Shown here: one piece after another, positions 42,986-52,588 of the stretch
Position numbering within the stretch: position 1 is the stretch's first letter
How the letters are laid out: each line of letters starts with the position of its first letter
From: Chitinophaga parva
Lineage (GTDB): Bacteria > Bacteroidota > Bacteroidia > Chitinophagales > Chitinophagaceae
Assembly: GCF_003071345.1 (NCBI RefSeq)
Contig: NZ_QCYK01000004.1
Coordinates: forward strand, 174,037 to 238,036
Length of the DNA: 64,000 bases
Direction: 5' to 3'
The notes under the pieces: generated by a model
Seen by the model: only the letters and a program-made list of their open reading frames with translations
The model's database searches: none
What the model was told of the DNA's origin: nothing
Translations under genes and position numbers: made by a program

Positions 42986-45130
42986 ATGCGCATTACAACA
43001 ATTTCTACGCTGCCTGCCCTGGCCTTACTGGCGCTGGCAACGGCCTGCAACAGCGGTGGCCCCAAAAAAGGAGGGGAGCCTGCTGCCGATTCCACCGCCA
43101 ACCCATTCTTCCAGGCCAGTACCCTGCCTTTGCAGGCGCCTGATTTCACGAAGATCAGGACGGCTGATTACAAGCCTGCGCTGGAAGCAGGGATGAAACA
43201 GCAACAGGCAGAAGTGGCCAAAATTGCCGATAACACGGACGCACCCACATTTGAGAATACGCTGGTGGCATTGGAGAAGACCGGCGCTTTGCTCAACCGT
43301 ACTTACATGGTCTTTGCCGGTGTGCTGGGAGCTAATTCCAATGATACGCTGCAACAGATACAGGAAGCGATTGCCCCGGAAATGGCGGCCAACCATGATG
43401 CCATTTTCCTCAATACCAAATTGTACCAGCGCGTAAAAACATTGTATGATAAAAAAGATTCCCTGAAGCTGGAAGGGGAAGACAAAGCCCTGCTGGAATA
43501 CTATCACCTGCAGTTTGAACTGGCCGGCGCCGCGCTCAGTGACTCCGCCCGCGAGGCCCTGAAAAAGCTGAACCAGGAAGAAGCCGGGCTGATGGCCAAA
43601 TTCACGACGAAGATCCAGCATGCCAACAAGGCCGGCGCCCTGGTAGTAAGTGATACGGCCTTACTCAACGGCCTTTCCACGGGAGAAATAAAAGCAGCCG
43701 CGGAAAATGCAAAGAATGCCAAGCAGGATGGCAAGTGGCTAATACCCCTGCAGAACACCACGCAGCAGCCTTTCCTGGCATCACTGACCAATCGCAACAC
43801 CCGCCAGCAGTTGTTTGAAAACGCCTACAACCGTGCGGAGAAAGGCGACAGCAATGATACCCGCGCGCTCATTTCCCGCCTGGCAGAGATCCGCGTAGCC
43901 CAGTCACAGATCATGGGTTATAAGAACTATGCGGCCTGGAAACTGCGCGACCAGATGGCCCGCACCCCGGAAGCCGTAACCAGCTTCCTGGCCAAACTGA
44001 TACCGCCTGCCGTGGCCAGGGCCAATGCGGAAGCTAAGGAAATACAAGCTGTGATAGACCAGCAGAAAGGGGGCTTCCAACTAACGCCGTGGGACTGGAA
44101 CTTCTATTCCGCACAGGTGCGCAAAGCAAAATATGATCTCGATGAAAATGCCATCAAGCCTTACTTTGAGTTGAACAAAGTACTTACTGATGGGGTGTTC
44201 TACGCCGCCAATCAACTTTATGGCCTCACCTTCAAAGAGCGCAAGGACCTGCCCGTGTACAACCCCGATGTGCGTGTGTTTGACGTGTTCGATAAGGATG
44301 GCAAACAACTGGCCTTGTTCTATTGTGATTATTACAAACGCGATAATAAAGATGGGGGTGCATGGATGAATGAATTTGTGACCCAGTCCAAATTACTGGG
44401 CCAGCAACCCGTGGTGTATAACGTGTGCAACTTCCCCAAACCCGCTGCCGGCGAGCCAGCCCTCATCAGCTGGGATGCGGTGACCACTATGTTCCATGAA
44501 TTTGGCCACGCCCTGCATGGCTTCTTTGCGGATCAAAAATATCCTTCCCTGGCCAGCCCTAATACTGCGCGCGACTTCGTGGAATTTCCCTCCCAGTTCA
44601 ATGAGCACTGGGCTTCTGATCCGAAGGTATTTGCGCATTACGCCGTGCATTACCAGACCGGCGCGCCCATGCCGCAGGAGCTGGTAGACAAGATCAAAAA
44701 GGCCGCTACTTTCAACGAAGGTTATGCCTTCACCGAAATACTGGCTGCTGATGTAATAGACATGAAATGGCACACGCTCACAGCTAAAGAGGGTAAGCAG
44801 GACGTGGATAAGCTGGAAGCCCTGGCCCTGCAGGAAAACAAGATCAACCTGCCTGCGGTGCCGCCCCGCTACCGCTCCAGCTACTTCCTGCATATCTGGC
44901 AAAACGGCTATGCCGCCGGTTATTATGCCTACGCCTGGACGGAAATGCTGGACGACGACGCTTTCTCCTGGTTCCAGGAACATGGCGGCCTTACCCGTGA
45001 GAATGGACAGCGCTTCCGCGATATGATCCTCTCCCGCGGCAATACCATTCCTTACGATGAAATGTTCAAAGCTTTCCGCGGCCATGAGCCGGACATAAAG
45101 CCGATGCTGAAGCACAGGGGATTGAATTAA
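42986..45130 (+). CDS. M3 family zinc metallopeptidase (peptidyl-dipeptidase Dcp-like)
   Basis: The 714-residue lipoprotein (signal LALATAC) has the M3 zinc motif HEFGH at about residue 503 in MFHEFGHALHGF. An Asp/Glu-rich helix follows, with FVEFPSQFNEHW and the C-terminal YFLHIWQNGYAAGYYAYAWTEML typical of Dcp/oligopeptidase A. It would trim peptides in the periplasm. Length agrees with Dcp (about 680) plus a leader. It faces the S41 peptidase across the paired dyads, suggesting joint control of peptide turnover. Confidence 0.92.
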   Translation: MRITTISTLPALALLALATACNSGGPKKGGEPAADSTANPFFQASTLPLQAPDFTKIRTADYKPALEAGMKQQQAEVAKIADNTDAPTFENTLVALEKTGALLNRTYMVFAGVLGANSNDTLQQIQEAIAPEMAANHDAIFLNTKLYQRVKTLYDKKDSLKLEGEDKALLEYYHLQFELAGAALSDSAREALKKLNQEEAGLMAKFTTKIQHANKAGALVVSDTALLNGLSTGEIKAAAENAKNAKQDGKWLIPLQNTTQQPFLASLTNRNTRQQLFENAYNRAEKGDSNDTRALISRLAEIRVAQSQIMGYKNYAAWKLRDQMARTPEAVTSFLAKLIPPAVARANAEAKEIQAVIDQQKGGFQLTPWDWNFYSAQVRKAKYDLDENAIKPYFELNKVLTDGVFYAANQLYGLTFKERKDLPVYNPDVRVFDVFDKDGKQLALFYCDYYKRDNKDGGAWMNEFVTQSKLLGQQPVVYNVCNFPKPAAGEPALISWDAVTTMFHEFGHALHGFFADQKYPSLASPNTARDFVEFPSQFNEHWASDPKVFAHYAVHYQTGAPMPQELVDKIKKAATFNEGYAFTEILAADVIDMKWHTLTAKEGKQDVDKLEALALQENKINLPAVPPRYRSSYFLHIWQNGYAAGYYAYAWTEMLDDDAFSWFQEHGGLTRENGQRFRDMILSRGNTIPYDEMFKAFRGHEPDIKPMLKHRGLN

Positions 45131-45171
45131 AGGTTGCTAACGGCTAAAGGTTGTTGGGTTAAAACTTAAAT

Positions 45172-45207
45172 GGTTAAAAGTCAGGGGCAGGCCCCTGACT
45201 TTTAACC
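45172..45207 (+). terminator. Strong terminator after the M3 peptidase
   Basis: Two 17-base arms (GGTTAAAAGTCAGGGGC and its exact complement) are separated by only two bases and followed by A and seven T. The inner bases must open to form a real loop. Confidence 0.85.
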
Positions 45208-45238
45208 ATTTTTTTATCTGTTATCAACGATCAGCTGC

Positions 45239-45592
45239 TTACCCGATGAAGCGTTTTACCAGCATCAGGAGGTCTTCGCTGAGGAAGGGCTTTTCCAGGA
45301 TGGCAGCCACCTCACAGTGTTCAGGGAGGCGTGCTTCGTCGCCAATGTTATAGGCCAGGATCACCGGCACATGGCGCAGGCTGTCCCGCAATTGCAGGTG
45401 GTGGCAGATCTCTGCAGATGTCATGTTAAACAGGCGGCTGTTGATGATGATAATATCGGGTTGTTCAAATTCATACTTCAGCAGCTTGATGGCAGACGAC
45501 AATATCAGCACAGCATATCCTTCATCTACCAGCAACTGCTGGCTGATCTGGATGCTCCCGGTATTGCGTTCAATGATCAGGATCTTTTTCAT
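45239..45592 (-). CDS. Single-domain response-regulator-like protein with degenerate phosphorylation site
   Basis: The start at the Met before KKILIIERN gives 117 residues with the CheY-like alternation of five strands and helices. The phosphoacceptor Asp expected at the end of strand 3 is Asn51 (IIIINSRLF). The usual acidic pair is reduced to E8-R9, and the Thr/Ser position is Ala80. The conserved Lys101 (LEKPF) remains. It is therefore probably a phosphorylation-independent pseudo-receiver. No kinase is adjacent. Confidence 0.8.
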   Translation of the reverse strand: MKKILIIERNTGSIQISQQLLVDEGYAVLILSSAIKLLKYEFEQPDIIIINSRLFNMTSAEICHHLQLRDSLRHVPVILAYNIGDEARLPEHCEVAAILEKPFLSEDLLMLVKRFIG

Positions 45593-45737
45593 GGTATCTA
45601 AAACGGTTTGCTGCCCGGCGCATTGGTGGTAGCGCGGCAGACAGATGGCAGTACAGCAGGGCGGTATGCCCTGAGAAAAGGGATGGCGGCCCATTACAAG
45701 AGCCGCTTTAAAGCAGGACGGGAATGCAGGGTTTGGA

Positions 45738-46115
45738 TCACCTGCGCAGGCAGCACAGTTTCAGGAATACTTTTCCAGGCAAAGGGGGCGGGACACTCCG
45801 GAGCGGCCATACAAACAGGCGCGCTACGTTTGCAAAAGTGTTTTGAAATAAGAGGGTGAGGGCGGGCAATAAAAAACCATCCGCGGTTTCTTTTCCCGCG
45901 CAAGGAGCCACTATGGCGGCGGAAGCAGCAGTAGGCGGAGGCGGTACACTCCGCTTGCGCGTTTTAAACACGTAGTGCGACCAGTTATTTTCTTTATGGA
46001 ACAACTGTCCTACCGCCCCATGCGTTCTGGCGTAGTCACACAGCAGGCCATGTACCAGTATGCGATATGCAAATACTGATAACAGCAGCACGATATACCA
46101 ACGCCATTGTTTCAT
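45738..46115 (-). CDS. Small membrane protein of unknown function
   Basis: This 125-residue protein starts with a membrane helix (WYIVLLLSVFAYRILVHG), followed by an amphipathic region (YARTHGAVGQLFHKENNWSHYVF), a Pro/Ala-rich loop and a second hydrophobic stretch (LLPALTLLFQNTFANVARLFVW). No family is recognised. It lies between the receiver-like gene and the Crp/Fnr gene with a dyad upstream of its start. The Cys-containing C-terminus (LKLCCLRR) is unusual. It may be a spurious frame. Confidence 0.5.
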   Translation of the reverse strand: MKQWRWYIVLLLSVFAYRILVHGLLCDYARTHGAVGQLFHKENNWSHYVFKTRKRSVPPPPTAASAAIVAPCAGKETADGFLLPALTLLFQNTFANVARLFVWPLRSVPPPLPGKVFLKLCCLRR

Positions 46116-46186
46116 AAGGCGCTAAATTCTAAAAAAAATCCCAGAAACTTGCCGGCTATGGTTGTTCTGTTCTGATAATTTAACAA

Positions 46187-46208
46187 TTGTAGAAACCCTT
46201 CTACAATA
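46187..46208. promoter_or_regulatory. Operator-like dyad (ATTGTAGAA-N4-TTCTACAAT)
   Basis: A perfect 9-bp inverted repeat with a 4-base spacer lies upstream of the small membrane protein gene. Its geometry is the same as the S41/M3 dyads, with a related GAA...TTC core. Confidence 0.5.
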
Positions 46209-46377
46209 AATGCAGGCACATTCAACGTGCCACTTTTAATTTTTCAACGCATTTAAAAAACAAAATCCAACAATGGCTACAAGCCCTGTTGGATCTTTGT
46301 TTGTTCTCAGATTGCTTTGATGATAGTATCGTTGTGTTGTCTTTTTACGTTGATGCTATTGCCGTTGATAACAACCG

Positions 46378-47070
46378 CTACGCCGTAGTAAATGCTGCCA
46401 GTCTTGCGGCATCTACGATCCTGATATCCCTTCCCGCATGTTGGATGATGCCTTCGCCGGATAGTTCTGTGAGCAGGCGGAATACCGTTTCATAAGTGGT
46501 GCCTGCATACGCTGCCAGGTCCTGGCGGCTCAGGGAAAGGCCGATGTAGCCCTCCGGTGTGACGCCGAATTTTTCCTGGAGCTGCAGCAACGCGTTGGCC
46601 ACGCGGCCCTTCACAGGCATGTGGGCCAGGTTGCGCATTTGTTTTTCAGATGTTTGCAGCTCCGCGGCGTAGAACAGCATCAGGTCGTAGAGCAGTTGGT
46701 GGTTCACCTTCAGGGAAGTTTTCAGGAACTCCAGTGGCAGGAAGCATACGGTTACTGCGTCCAATGCAGTGGCCGTGATGGGATAATACTGCTCACTGCC
46801 AATGCCCCGGTGGCCCATGATATCACCCGCAGTGGCAAAGCGCACGATCAGCTCTTTTTCCTCGCCCCATTGCTTGTGCACTTTCACCGTGCCGCTGTAC
46901 ACGAAATAAATGCCATGCACCGGGTCTCCTTCCTGGAAAAGTACGGCGCCTTTTTTAAAGGCAAGATGCTCCCGGTTAGCCTCCACCGCCGGCAGCCATT
47001 CCGGCAGGCAGCGTTTGCATAAAAAACATGTGCTCAGATCACATCCCTGCTTCAATTTCTTCATCTCCAA
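46378..47070 (-). CDS. Crp/Fnr family regulator with four N-terminal Cys residues
   Basis: The 230-residue protein has a cyclic-nucleotide-like sensor domain (LAFKKGAVLFQEGDPVHGIYFVYSGTVKVHK), a dimerisation helix, and an HTH_Crp domain with the recognition helix in LSRQDLAAYAGTTYETVFRLL. Residues C10, C15, C18 and C21 form a CxxxxCxxCxxC cluster before the sensor, fitting an iron-sulfur or zinc site as in FNR, although the spacing differs from E. coli FNR. It would respond to oxygen, nitric oxide or redox state (inference). Targets are unknown. Confidence 0.88.
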   Translation of the reverse strand: MEMKKLKQGCDLSTCFLCKRCLPEWLPAVEANREHLAFKKGAVLFQEGDPVHGIYFVYSGTVKVHKQWGEEKELIVRFATAGDIMGHRGIGSEQYYPITATALDAVTVCFLPLEFLKTSLKVNHQLLYDLMLFYAAELQTSEKQMRNLAHMPVKGRVANALLQLQEKFGVTPEGYIGLSLSRQDLAAYAGTTYETVFRLLTELSGEGIIQHAGRDIRIVDAARLAAFTTA

Positions 47071-47757
47071 CTAAATATTATATAATTATTTATTTGAATA
47101 TATTGTTCAGTGCGGTAATTTAGCGATTTATATAGGAAAAGGATGAATAAACTATATTTTTTAAGAAAATAATATTATTGAAATGATTATTAAATGATTC
47201 GTCATAACTTATTTTAAAAAATTTAATGTGAATTGGGCGTTGGCCGAGTCATAGCAAAGCCCAGGCAGCGTGGCCGGTCCAATTCTTTTCAGCCCGTTGC
47301 GGATGCGGGTATTGGCCAGCATAGCCACCCAGGCCAGGCGGGTGTGCGCCAGTGCGGCCCCCCGGGTGTCAGCGATGCAACAGGTTAATAACAGGCAAAT
47401 GCTGCGCAACATTTTCCGGAGCCTATTCATGACGTGGATTTTATAGAACAAAATAAGGGCCTGGCTTTAAAAAGCGGGAAACTACGTGCTTTACGGCAGG
47501 ATGGTATAAAATTAAGATGCCATGCTGAAGCGGCATTCATGCCGGTTAAAATATTACAAACGGTAATAGGTAAACGCGGGGTTTTGATGCAAATTTCACG
47601 TGGCCCCGCGACTGGCAAATGCCCGGTTCTGGTGTATCCTGGCGGATTGACTACCAGTCTCTTGCATATCCAGAAATTAGGTGGTATCTTTTCGGCAACC
47701 CATCCATTCATGCCACATCATTACGCAGCAGTAACCGTAGTTGCGTCCTATTTTGTG
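47071..47757. other. Long intergenic region with weak coding signals and a promoter
   Basis: The first 140 bases are very AT-rich. A minus-strand frame of about 73 codons (starting near 47430, with a signal-peptide-like leader) and an open in-frame extension upstream of the next gene exist, but neither has a recognisable product. The promoter at 47662-47692 argues that the downstream gene starts at 47758. I see nothing else in it. Confidence 0.4.
47662..47692 (+). promoter_or_regulatory. Probable promoter of the 113-residue protein
   Basis: TTG followed 20 bases later by TATCTTTT resembles the Bacteroidota promoter consensus and lies 66 bp before the ATG. Confidence 0.45.
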
Positions 47758-48099
47758 ATGAAGGAATATGAACAGGTAAGCATAGGACGTTTGGTTTTTT
47801 CAGGGACACATAAACCCGGCGCATTCGGTAACGACGATGCGGATTTTATTAAGCGAAAGATCGCCCGGGTACTCACAGATGGAGCTTTGCATGCGCTGAT
47901 CGTAGATTTCAGCGACATGGAGTTCCAGCATGGCCTGGCCATCCAGGAAGCTATGAGCAAACTGCACAAAGCCCGTATACCCGTGTCCGTTATTTACAGT
48001 GATAAGTGCGAAAAGCTGGCAGAGCCGGATATTGACCTGTACGTGCGCAGCCAGGCCGCCGCGCTGGCAAGGCTGGGCAGTCTTGTAAACCTGCAATAG
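47758..48099 (+). CDS. Small alpha/beta protein, possibly STAS-like
   Basis: The 113-residue product starts at the Met before KEYEQVS. The pattern strand-helix-strand (ALHALIVDFSDMEFQHGLAIQEAMSKL) followed by a strand (ARIPVSVIYS) and helix resembles STAS-domain anti-sigma-factor antagonists, where a Ser would stand near the second strand. The resemblance is weak and the role is unknown. It is a single gene with its own promoter. Confidence 0.6.
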   Translation: MKEYEQVSIGRLVFSGTHKPGAFGNDDADFIKRKIARVLTDGALHALIVDFSDMEFQHGLAIQEAMSKLHKARIPVSVIYSDKCEKLAEPDIDLYVRSQAAALARLGSLVNLQ

Positions 48100-48619
48100 T
48101 TTTTTGCGACGGTGGTATGTGCACTGATAAAAAGGGCGATGAATGCCCGCGCTCCCGGGATCATAACTCCCGCTTCTGCCTTACACGTTGGCTGCTGTTA
48201 TGTTGCCATGAAAGCTTTTAATATTGTAATCGTGATCGATTTATGTCCAATGAATGAGGCAACCCACTTACCATGCAAACTATGAGTTAATTCCACTCCA
48301 TAATATTTACAGTTCATTTTCTCCTAAGCCATATGTACCGCAGTCCCGCCGCGGCGAGGGTTTGATGGTTTGCAACGCATGGCGGAAACCACTTTGTTGA
48401 ATCATACCTGTATCCCTGGGCGAGGGCCCTGGCCAACTCTCTATGAGAGACGGTCCTCCCGGTACAGGATCTATGACGCGGTGCTCCGCATGCCCGGTGA
48501 AGCGCATGCAGGAAATGCATGTGGGGCAGCCCGCGTTTCATCATTTGCGCTAATCTGCCGGTTAGCACTGCTTACACCCATTACTGGCATCCATTGTGTC
48601 ATTAACCCATTAACCTCAG
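48100..48619. other. Intergenic region without a recognised gene
   Basis: About 520 bases with short open frames on both strands, none showing a domain, export signal or conserved pattern. It separates the STAS-like gene from the convergent secreted-protein gene. Confidence 0.4.
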
Positions 48620-48646
48620 GGAGCCCGGTCATAGCCACCGGGCTCC
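48620..48646. terminator. Bidirectional terminator
   Basis: GGAGCCCGGT and ACCGGGCTCC form a perfect 10-bp stem with a 7-base loop, at the 3' end of the minus-strand secreted-protein gene. Confidence 0.75.
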
Positions 48647-48650
48647 TTTA

Positions 48651-49037
48651 TTATTGGGAACCGCCCGCTGTATAAGGCCTCCAGGGCGTTTCTATTAATG
48701 CATTTACCCGCACATCGCACGCATCCGCGATGCTGGCAAACTGCAACATGTTGTCTTTAACAGTGGCCTTGTATACGGCAGGTGCATTGTCGCAGGGACT
48801 TTGACCATCCAGTTTTACCAGGGTCAGCGTGTCATTGGCAGCGGTGAAGCGCATGCTTTCCACCGGTTCGGTGGGCATGTCTTTAGAGAACAGTTTCATG
48901 GTGTCATGATCAAACTGCAGGAAACATTCCGTAGGGCTGGGAATGCTGATGGTAGCTTCCCAGCGCTGCGTGGTAAGCTGGGCTTTTGCAGCAAAGGAAG
49001 TGGCGCCTAAAGCGGCGAGGAAGAAGTACTTTTTCAT
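48651..49037 (-). CDS. Small secreted protein of unknown function
   Basis: This 128-residue protein has a signal peptide (FFLAALGATSFAAKAQ) and a beta-rich body with paired Cys residues (ECFLQF, SPCDN, DACDV) that may form disulfides. The repeated pattern of strands ending in TL.LVKLDG resembles a lipocalin-like or small beta-barrel, but no family is recognised. Confidence 0.7.
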   Translation of the reverse strand: MKKYFFLAALGATSFAAKAQLTTQRWEATISIPSPTECFLQFDHDTMKLFSKDMPTEPVESMRFTAANDTLTLVKLDGQSPCDNAPAVYKATVKDNMLQFASIADACDVRVNALIETPWRPYTAGGSQ

Positions 49038-49162
49038 ATGGTGTTTGCAAGGGGTGAATGATCTTAAAAATACGGAAAAATGGCCGATAGTAGCGGGGCG
49101 CCCGGATACGGTGCAGGACCGTTATCGCTATTATTCCACTTACTCCCATGAACAGCCTGATT

Positions 49163-52100
49163 TTACCAAGGCAGGTACACCTGGAAACAGGCACCTTTTT
49201 CTTCTGATGCCTCCGCGCTGATAGCGCCCCTGTGGCGCAGTACTATTTTCTTGCAAATAGCCAGTCCTATGCCCGTGCCCTGGTAAGTGCGCCGGTCGTG
49301 CAGGCGCTGGAAAATAGTGAAGATCTGCTCCGCATACACCTGGTCGAACCCAATACCATTGTCTGCAAACTGCAGGCGCAGGTAACGCTGGTGCTTGTCC
49401 AGTGAGGGTTGTGCCGCCACCTGCTCCGGTGTGGCCTCCGCAGCGCGGATGCGGATGCGGGGTGCTTTCTCCGCAAATTTGAGCGCGTTGCCAATGAGGT
49501 TGGAAAAGAGTTGTTGCATTTGCACGGGGATGGCATGGATAACCGGCAGCGGATCGGCGGAGATCACCGCGCCCTTTTCCCGGATGGCCATTTCATAGTC
49601 AATGCGTACATTGCCCAGTACCTGTTCAAGATCAGTAGCCATGAAAGGTTCCTCCACGCGCGACAGCCTGGAAAAGCTGAGCAGGTCTGTGATGAGGGCA
49701 GACATGCGGGCAGCCGCCTGGTGCATTTTTTCAAAATACCTGGCAGGTATAAAGCCAGGCTTTCCGGCGCTGTGCATCACCAGGTCAGAGAAGGTCTGGA
49801 TCTTGCGCAGCGGCTCCTGCAGGTCGTGACTGGATACATAGGCAAACTGTTCCAGTTCTTCGTTGGTTTGTTGCAGTGCCTCGTTGCTGGCTTTCAGCTC
49901 ACGCGTGCGCTGCGCTACCATTTTTTCCAGTTGCTGTGCATTGCTTTGCGCCAGCTGGCGGGCTTGCACCAGTTCTGTTACATCATTGGCCACCGCCAGC
50001 AGGCCGGTGATGTTGCCATCTTCATCGCGGAAGGGCTCATATACAAAGCTGTGGTATCTTTCTGTGAGTACACCGTTGTGCATCAACTGCAGTGCGCGTT
50101 CTTTAGCTTGTACGCGTTTTCCGCTGAAAGCCTCGTCCAGCATGGGCCCTATACCCTGGTCCTTCAGTTCCGGCAGTGCTTCCAGGAGTGGCCGGCCTAC
50201 CAGTTGTTCGTGGGTGCGGCCAGTGATCTCCAGCATGGTGTCATTGGCTATTTCCACGCGGTGCTCCGGCCCCAGGAAAAGGCTGATGGCCACGGGGGCC
50301 TGGGCAAAGATGTGGCGGAGTTGCTGTGCCGCGTACTGGCGGCTTTTATGAAGCCGGAGTTGGGAGCGCACGCGGGCCAGCAGTTCTTTTGCGGAGAATG
50401 GTTTTATCAGGTAGTCATCCGCGCCCAGTTCGTAGCCCTCAATGCGGGATTCTTCACCTGCGCGGGCGGAAAGCATGATCACGGGAATATCGGCCGTATC
50501 TGTGTGTGCTTTGAGTGTGTGCAGCATGGTAATGCCATCCATCACGGGCATCATGACGTCGCTGATCACCAGGTCCGGGCGACGTTCCCTGATGAGATCC
50601 AACGCCTGGCGCCCGTTTGCCGCTACACGCAATTGTACATAGGGTTGCAGCAGGCGCTGGATATAGGCGCGCATGTCTGCATTGTCATCTACCACCAGCA
50701 CCTGCGTGCTGGCTGTAAATCCATGTGTGGCGGGTATTTCACCAGCATCCATGCGTTCCGGCGACAGCGGGTGTTCCATGCTCAGTACTTCGCGCAGGAA
50801 CATTTCCGGCAGGCGGGAATGATACACGCGCGGGCCGCCAGTGATCTGGGATGCAGGCAGGTGGCCGGTACCTGTGGGGATGGTCACCGTAAATACGCTG
50901 CCTTTGCCCAGTACACTGCTTACGTGGATGGTGCCGCCGTGCAGGGTTACCAGCTCCTGCACCAGCGAGAGGCCAATGCCGGTACCCTCGTGGGTGCGGC
51001 CGGCGCTGTGCTCTACGCGGTGAAAGCGCTCAAACATGTGCGGGATCTCCGTTTCCGGGATGCCCACTCCGGTATCTACCACCCGTAGTACGGCCTGGTC
51101 CTGCTCATAGTTCAGCGTTACGAGGATCTTGCCTTGCAGTGTATATTTAAAAGCATTGGATAAAAGGTTCAGGACAATCTTTTCCCACATTTCCATATCT
51201 ACGTAAACCGGCTCTGGTTGCGGCTCACAATACACGTCGTATAGCAGGCCTGCCTGTTCTATCACCGCCCGGAAATTGCTGGCCAGGTCGGTGGTGAAGG
51301 CGCCCAGGTCTACCGGGGAGTATTGCGCAGCCGTGCGCCCCGCTTCCATACGGCTGAAGTCCAGGAGCGTGTTAACCAGCCGGAGGAGGCGCAGGGCATT
51401 GCGATGGGTGGCCTCAATGTTGTCCATGTGTTCACCCAGGGAGCTGGTGGGCGGCTGCTGCAACAGGCTTTCCAGGGGGGCCAGCATGAGCGTGAGCGGC
51501 GTACGGAACTCATGGCTTACGTTGCTGAAAAAGGCTGTCTTAGCCTGGTCTATGGCTGCCAGGGCTTCCGCGCGTTTGCGCTCCGCTTCATACGCATAAA
51601 TGCTGGAAAGGCCGGCGGCCAGTTGATCCGTAACCAGCTGGAAAAAGCCCTGGTACTGCTCATTCAGGGGCCGGAAGGGATTGAGCCCTATGATCAGCAC
51701 AGCCTCGGGGGCGGGCTGCCCGCTGCGTAGTACCGGCAGGATCAACGCCTGTTCCGGCGCGGCTTCCCAGGGGCCTTCCCCCAGGCCGGCAGGCAGGTTT
51801 TGCAGCTGGCGGGCAATGGCTGGTTTGCCGGACCGGGCCACCTGGGCCAGCAACCAGGGGGCCGCTTCATCCGTGATGTTGACCATGCCGGGAAACAGTT
51901 CACCTGGCTGGCCAGGCTGGGTACAGTCTACCAGCAGTGCGTGCTGCCCGTCCGGCTGTATTCCATACAGGCAGGCAAAAGGAAAGTCGGCGGGATTTTT
52001 ACGCAACACATTGATGGTGGCGGCAAAGAGGGAAGGAGCGTCCTTGATGTCCAGTACGATCTTGCCCAGGTCGCGCAGGGTGTGTAGCTGGCGCTCGTTT

Positions 52101-52588
52101 ACAATGCGTTGGGTATCGTCCGTATTGGCGCAGATAATGCCGGCGGCCTGTCCGTCATCGCCCGGCACGGGACTATAGGAAAAGGTATAATAGGTTTCTT
52201 CCGGGAAGCCGTTGCGGTGCATGATCAGGCGCAAGGCTTCGTCATAGGTGCCTTCTGCATCCTCCAGGCATTTCTTTACGCGGGGGGCGATGGCGGTGTC
52301 CCAGATCTCGCTCCATACCTCCGCAGCCGGGATGCCCAGTACGCGGGGATGTTTGCCGCCCAGGATATCACAATACGCATCGTTATAAAGATTCACCAGG
52401 TCTTTGCCCCACCATACAAACATGGGCTGGCGGGAGGTGAGGATAATCCGCACACAGGTTTTGAGACTTTGCGGCCATTCTTCCACATCACCCAGGCTGG
52501 TTTGGCTCCAGTCCTTGGCGGCCATCATGTCGCCCAGTTTACCACCATTGGTAAATAAGGGGTGCCTGGTCATTACATTGGTCTTCAT
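49163..52588 (-). CDS. Hybrid histidine kinase with two kinase cores
   Basis: The 1141-residue protein contains a PAS domain (about residues 45-165) and a GAF-like domain (170-335). The first HisKA has the phosphoacceptor His in FFSNVSHEFRTPLT near residue 358, followed by an ATPase domain (about 460-575, VLNLLSNAFKYT; VDTGVGIPE). Next come a receiver (about 630-745, DDNADMRAYI; VISDVMMPVMDG with Asp near residue 677), a second PAS (770-880), a coiled coil, and a second HisKA (YVSSHDLQEPLRKIQTF near residue 920) with ATPase (1030-1141). No membrane helix is seen, so it is cytoplasmic. It overlaps the upstream response regulator by four bases. Confidence 0.93.
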   Translation of the reverse strand: MKTNVMTRHPLFTNGGKLGDMMAAKDWSQTSLGDVEEWPQSLKTCVRIILTSRQPMFVWWGKDLVNLYNDAYCDILGGKHPRVLGIPAAEVWSEIWDTAIAPRVKKCLEDAEGTYDEALRLIMHRNGFPEETYYTFSYSPVPGDDGQAAGIICANTDDTQRIVNERQLHTLRDLGKIVLDIKDAPSLFAATINVLRKNPADFPFACLYGIQPDGQHALLVDCTQPGQPGELFPGMVNITDEAAPWLLAQVARSGKPAIARQLQNLPAGLGEGPWEAAPEQALILPVLRSGQPAPEAVLIIGLNPFRPLNEQYQGFFQLVTDQLAAGLSSIYAYEAERKRAEALAAIDQAKTAFFSNVSHEFRTPLTLMLAPLESLLQQPPTSSLGEHMDNIEATHRNALRLLRLVNTLLDFSRMEAGRTAAQYSPVDLGAFTTDLASNFRAVIEQAGLLYDVYCEPQPEPVYVDMEMWEKIVLNLLSNAFKYTLQGKILVTLNYEQDQAVLRVVDTGVGIPETEIPHMFERFHRVEHSAGRTHEGTGIGLSLVQELVTLHGGTIHVSSVLGKGSVFTVTIPTGTGHLPASQITGGPRVYHSRLPEMFLREVLSMEHPLSPERMDAGEIPATHGFTASTQVLVVDDNADMRAYIQRLLQPYVQLRVAANGRQALDLIRERRPDLVISDVMMPVMDGITMLHTLKAHTDTADIPVIMLSARAGEESRIEGYELGADDYLIKPFSAKELLARVRSQLRLHKSRQYAAQQLRHIFAQAPVAISLFLGPEHRVEIANDTMLEITGRTHEQLVGRPLLEALPELKDQGIGPMLDEAFSGKRVQAKERALQLMHNGVLTERYHSFVYEPFRDEDGNITGLLAVANDVTELVQARQLAQSNAQQLEKMVAQRTRELKASNEALQQTNEELEQFAYVSSHDLQEPLRKIQTFSDLVMHSAGKPGFIPARYFEKMHQAAARMSALITDLLSFSRLSRVEEPFMATDLEQVLGNVRIDYEMAIREKGAVISADPLPVIHAIPVQMQQLFSNLIGNALKFAEKAPRIRIRAAEATPEQVAAQPSLDKHQRYLRLQFADNGIGFDQVYAEQIFTIFQRLHDRRTYQGTGIGLAICKKIVLRHRGAISAEASEEKGACFQVYLPW

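Noticed and set aside
49409..51088. A 559-codon plus-strand frame antisense to the hybrid kinase
   Set aside because: Shadow frame of the kinase, Cys/His/Gln-rich without any domain.
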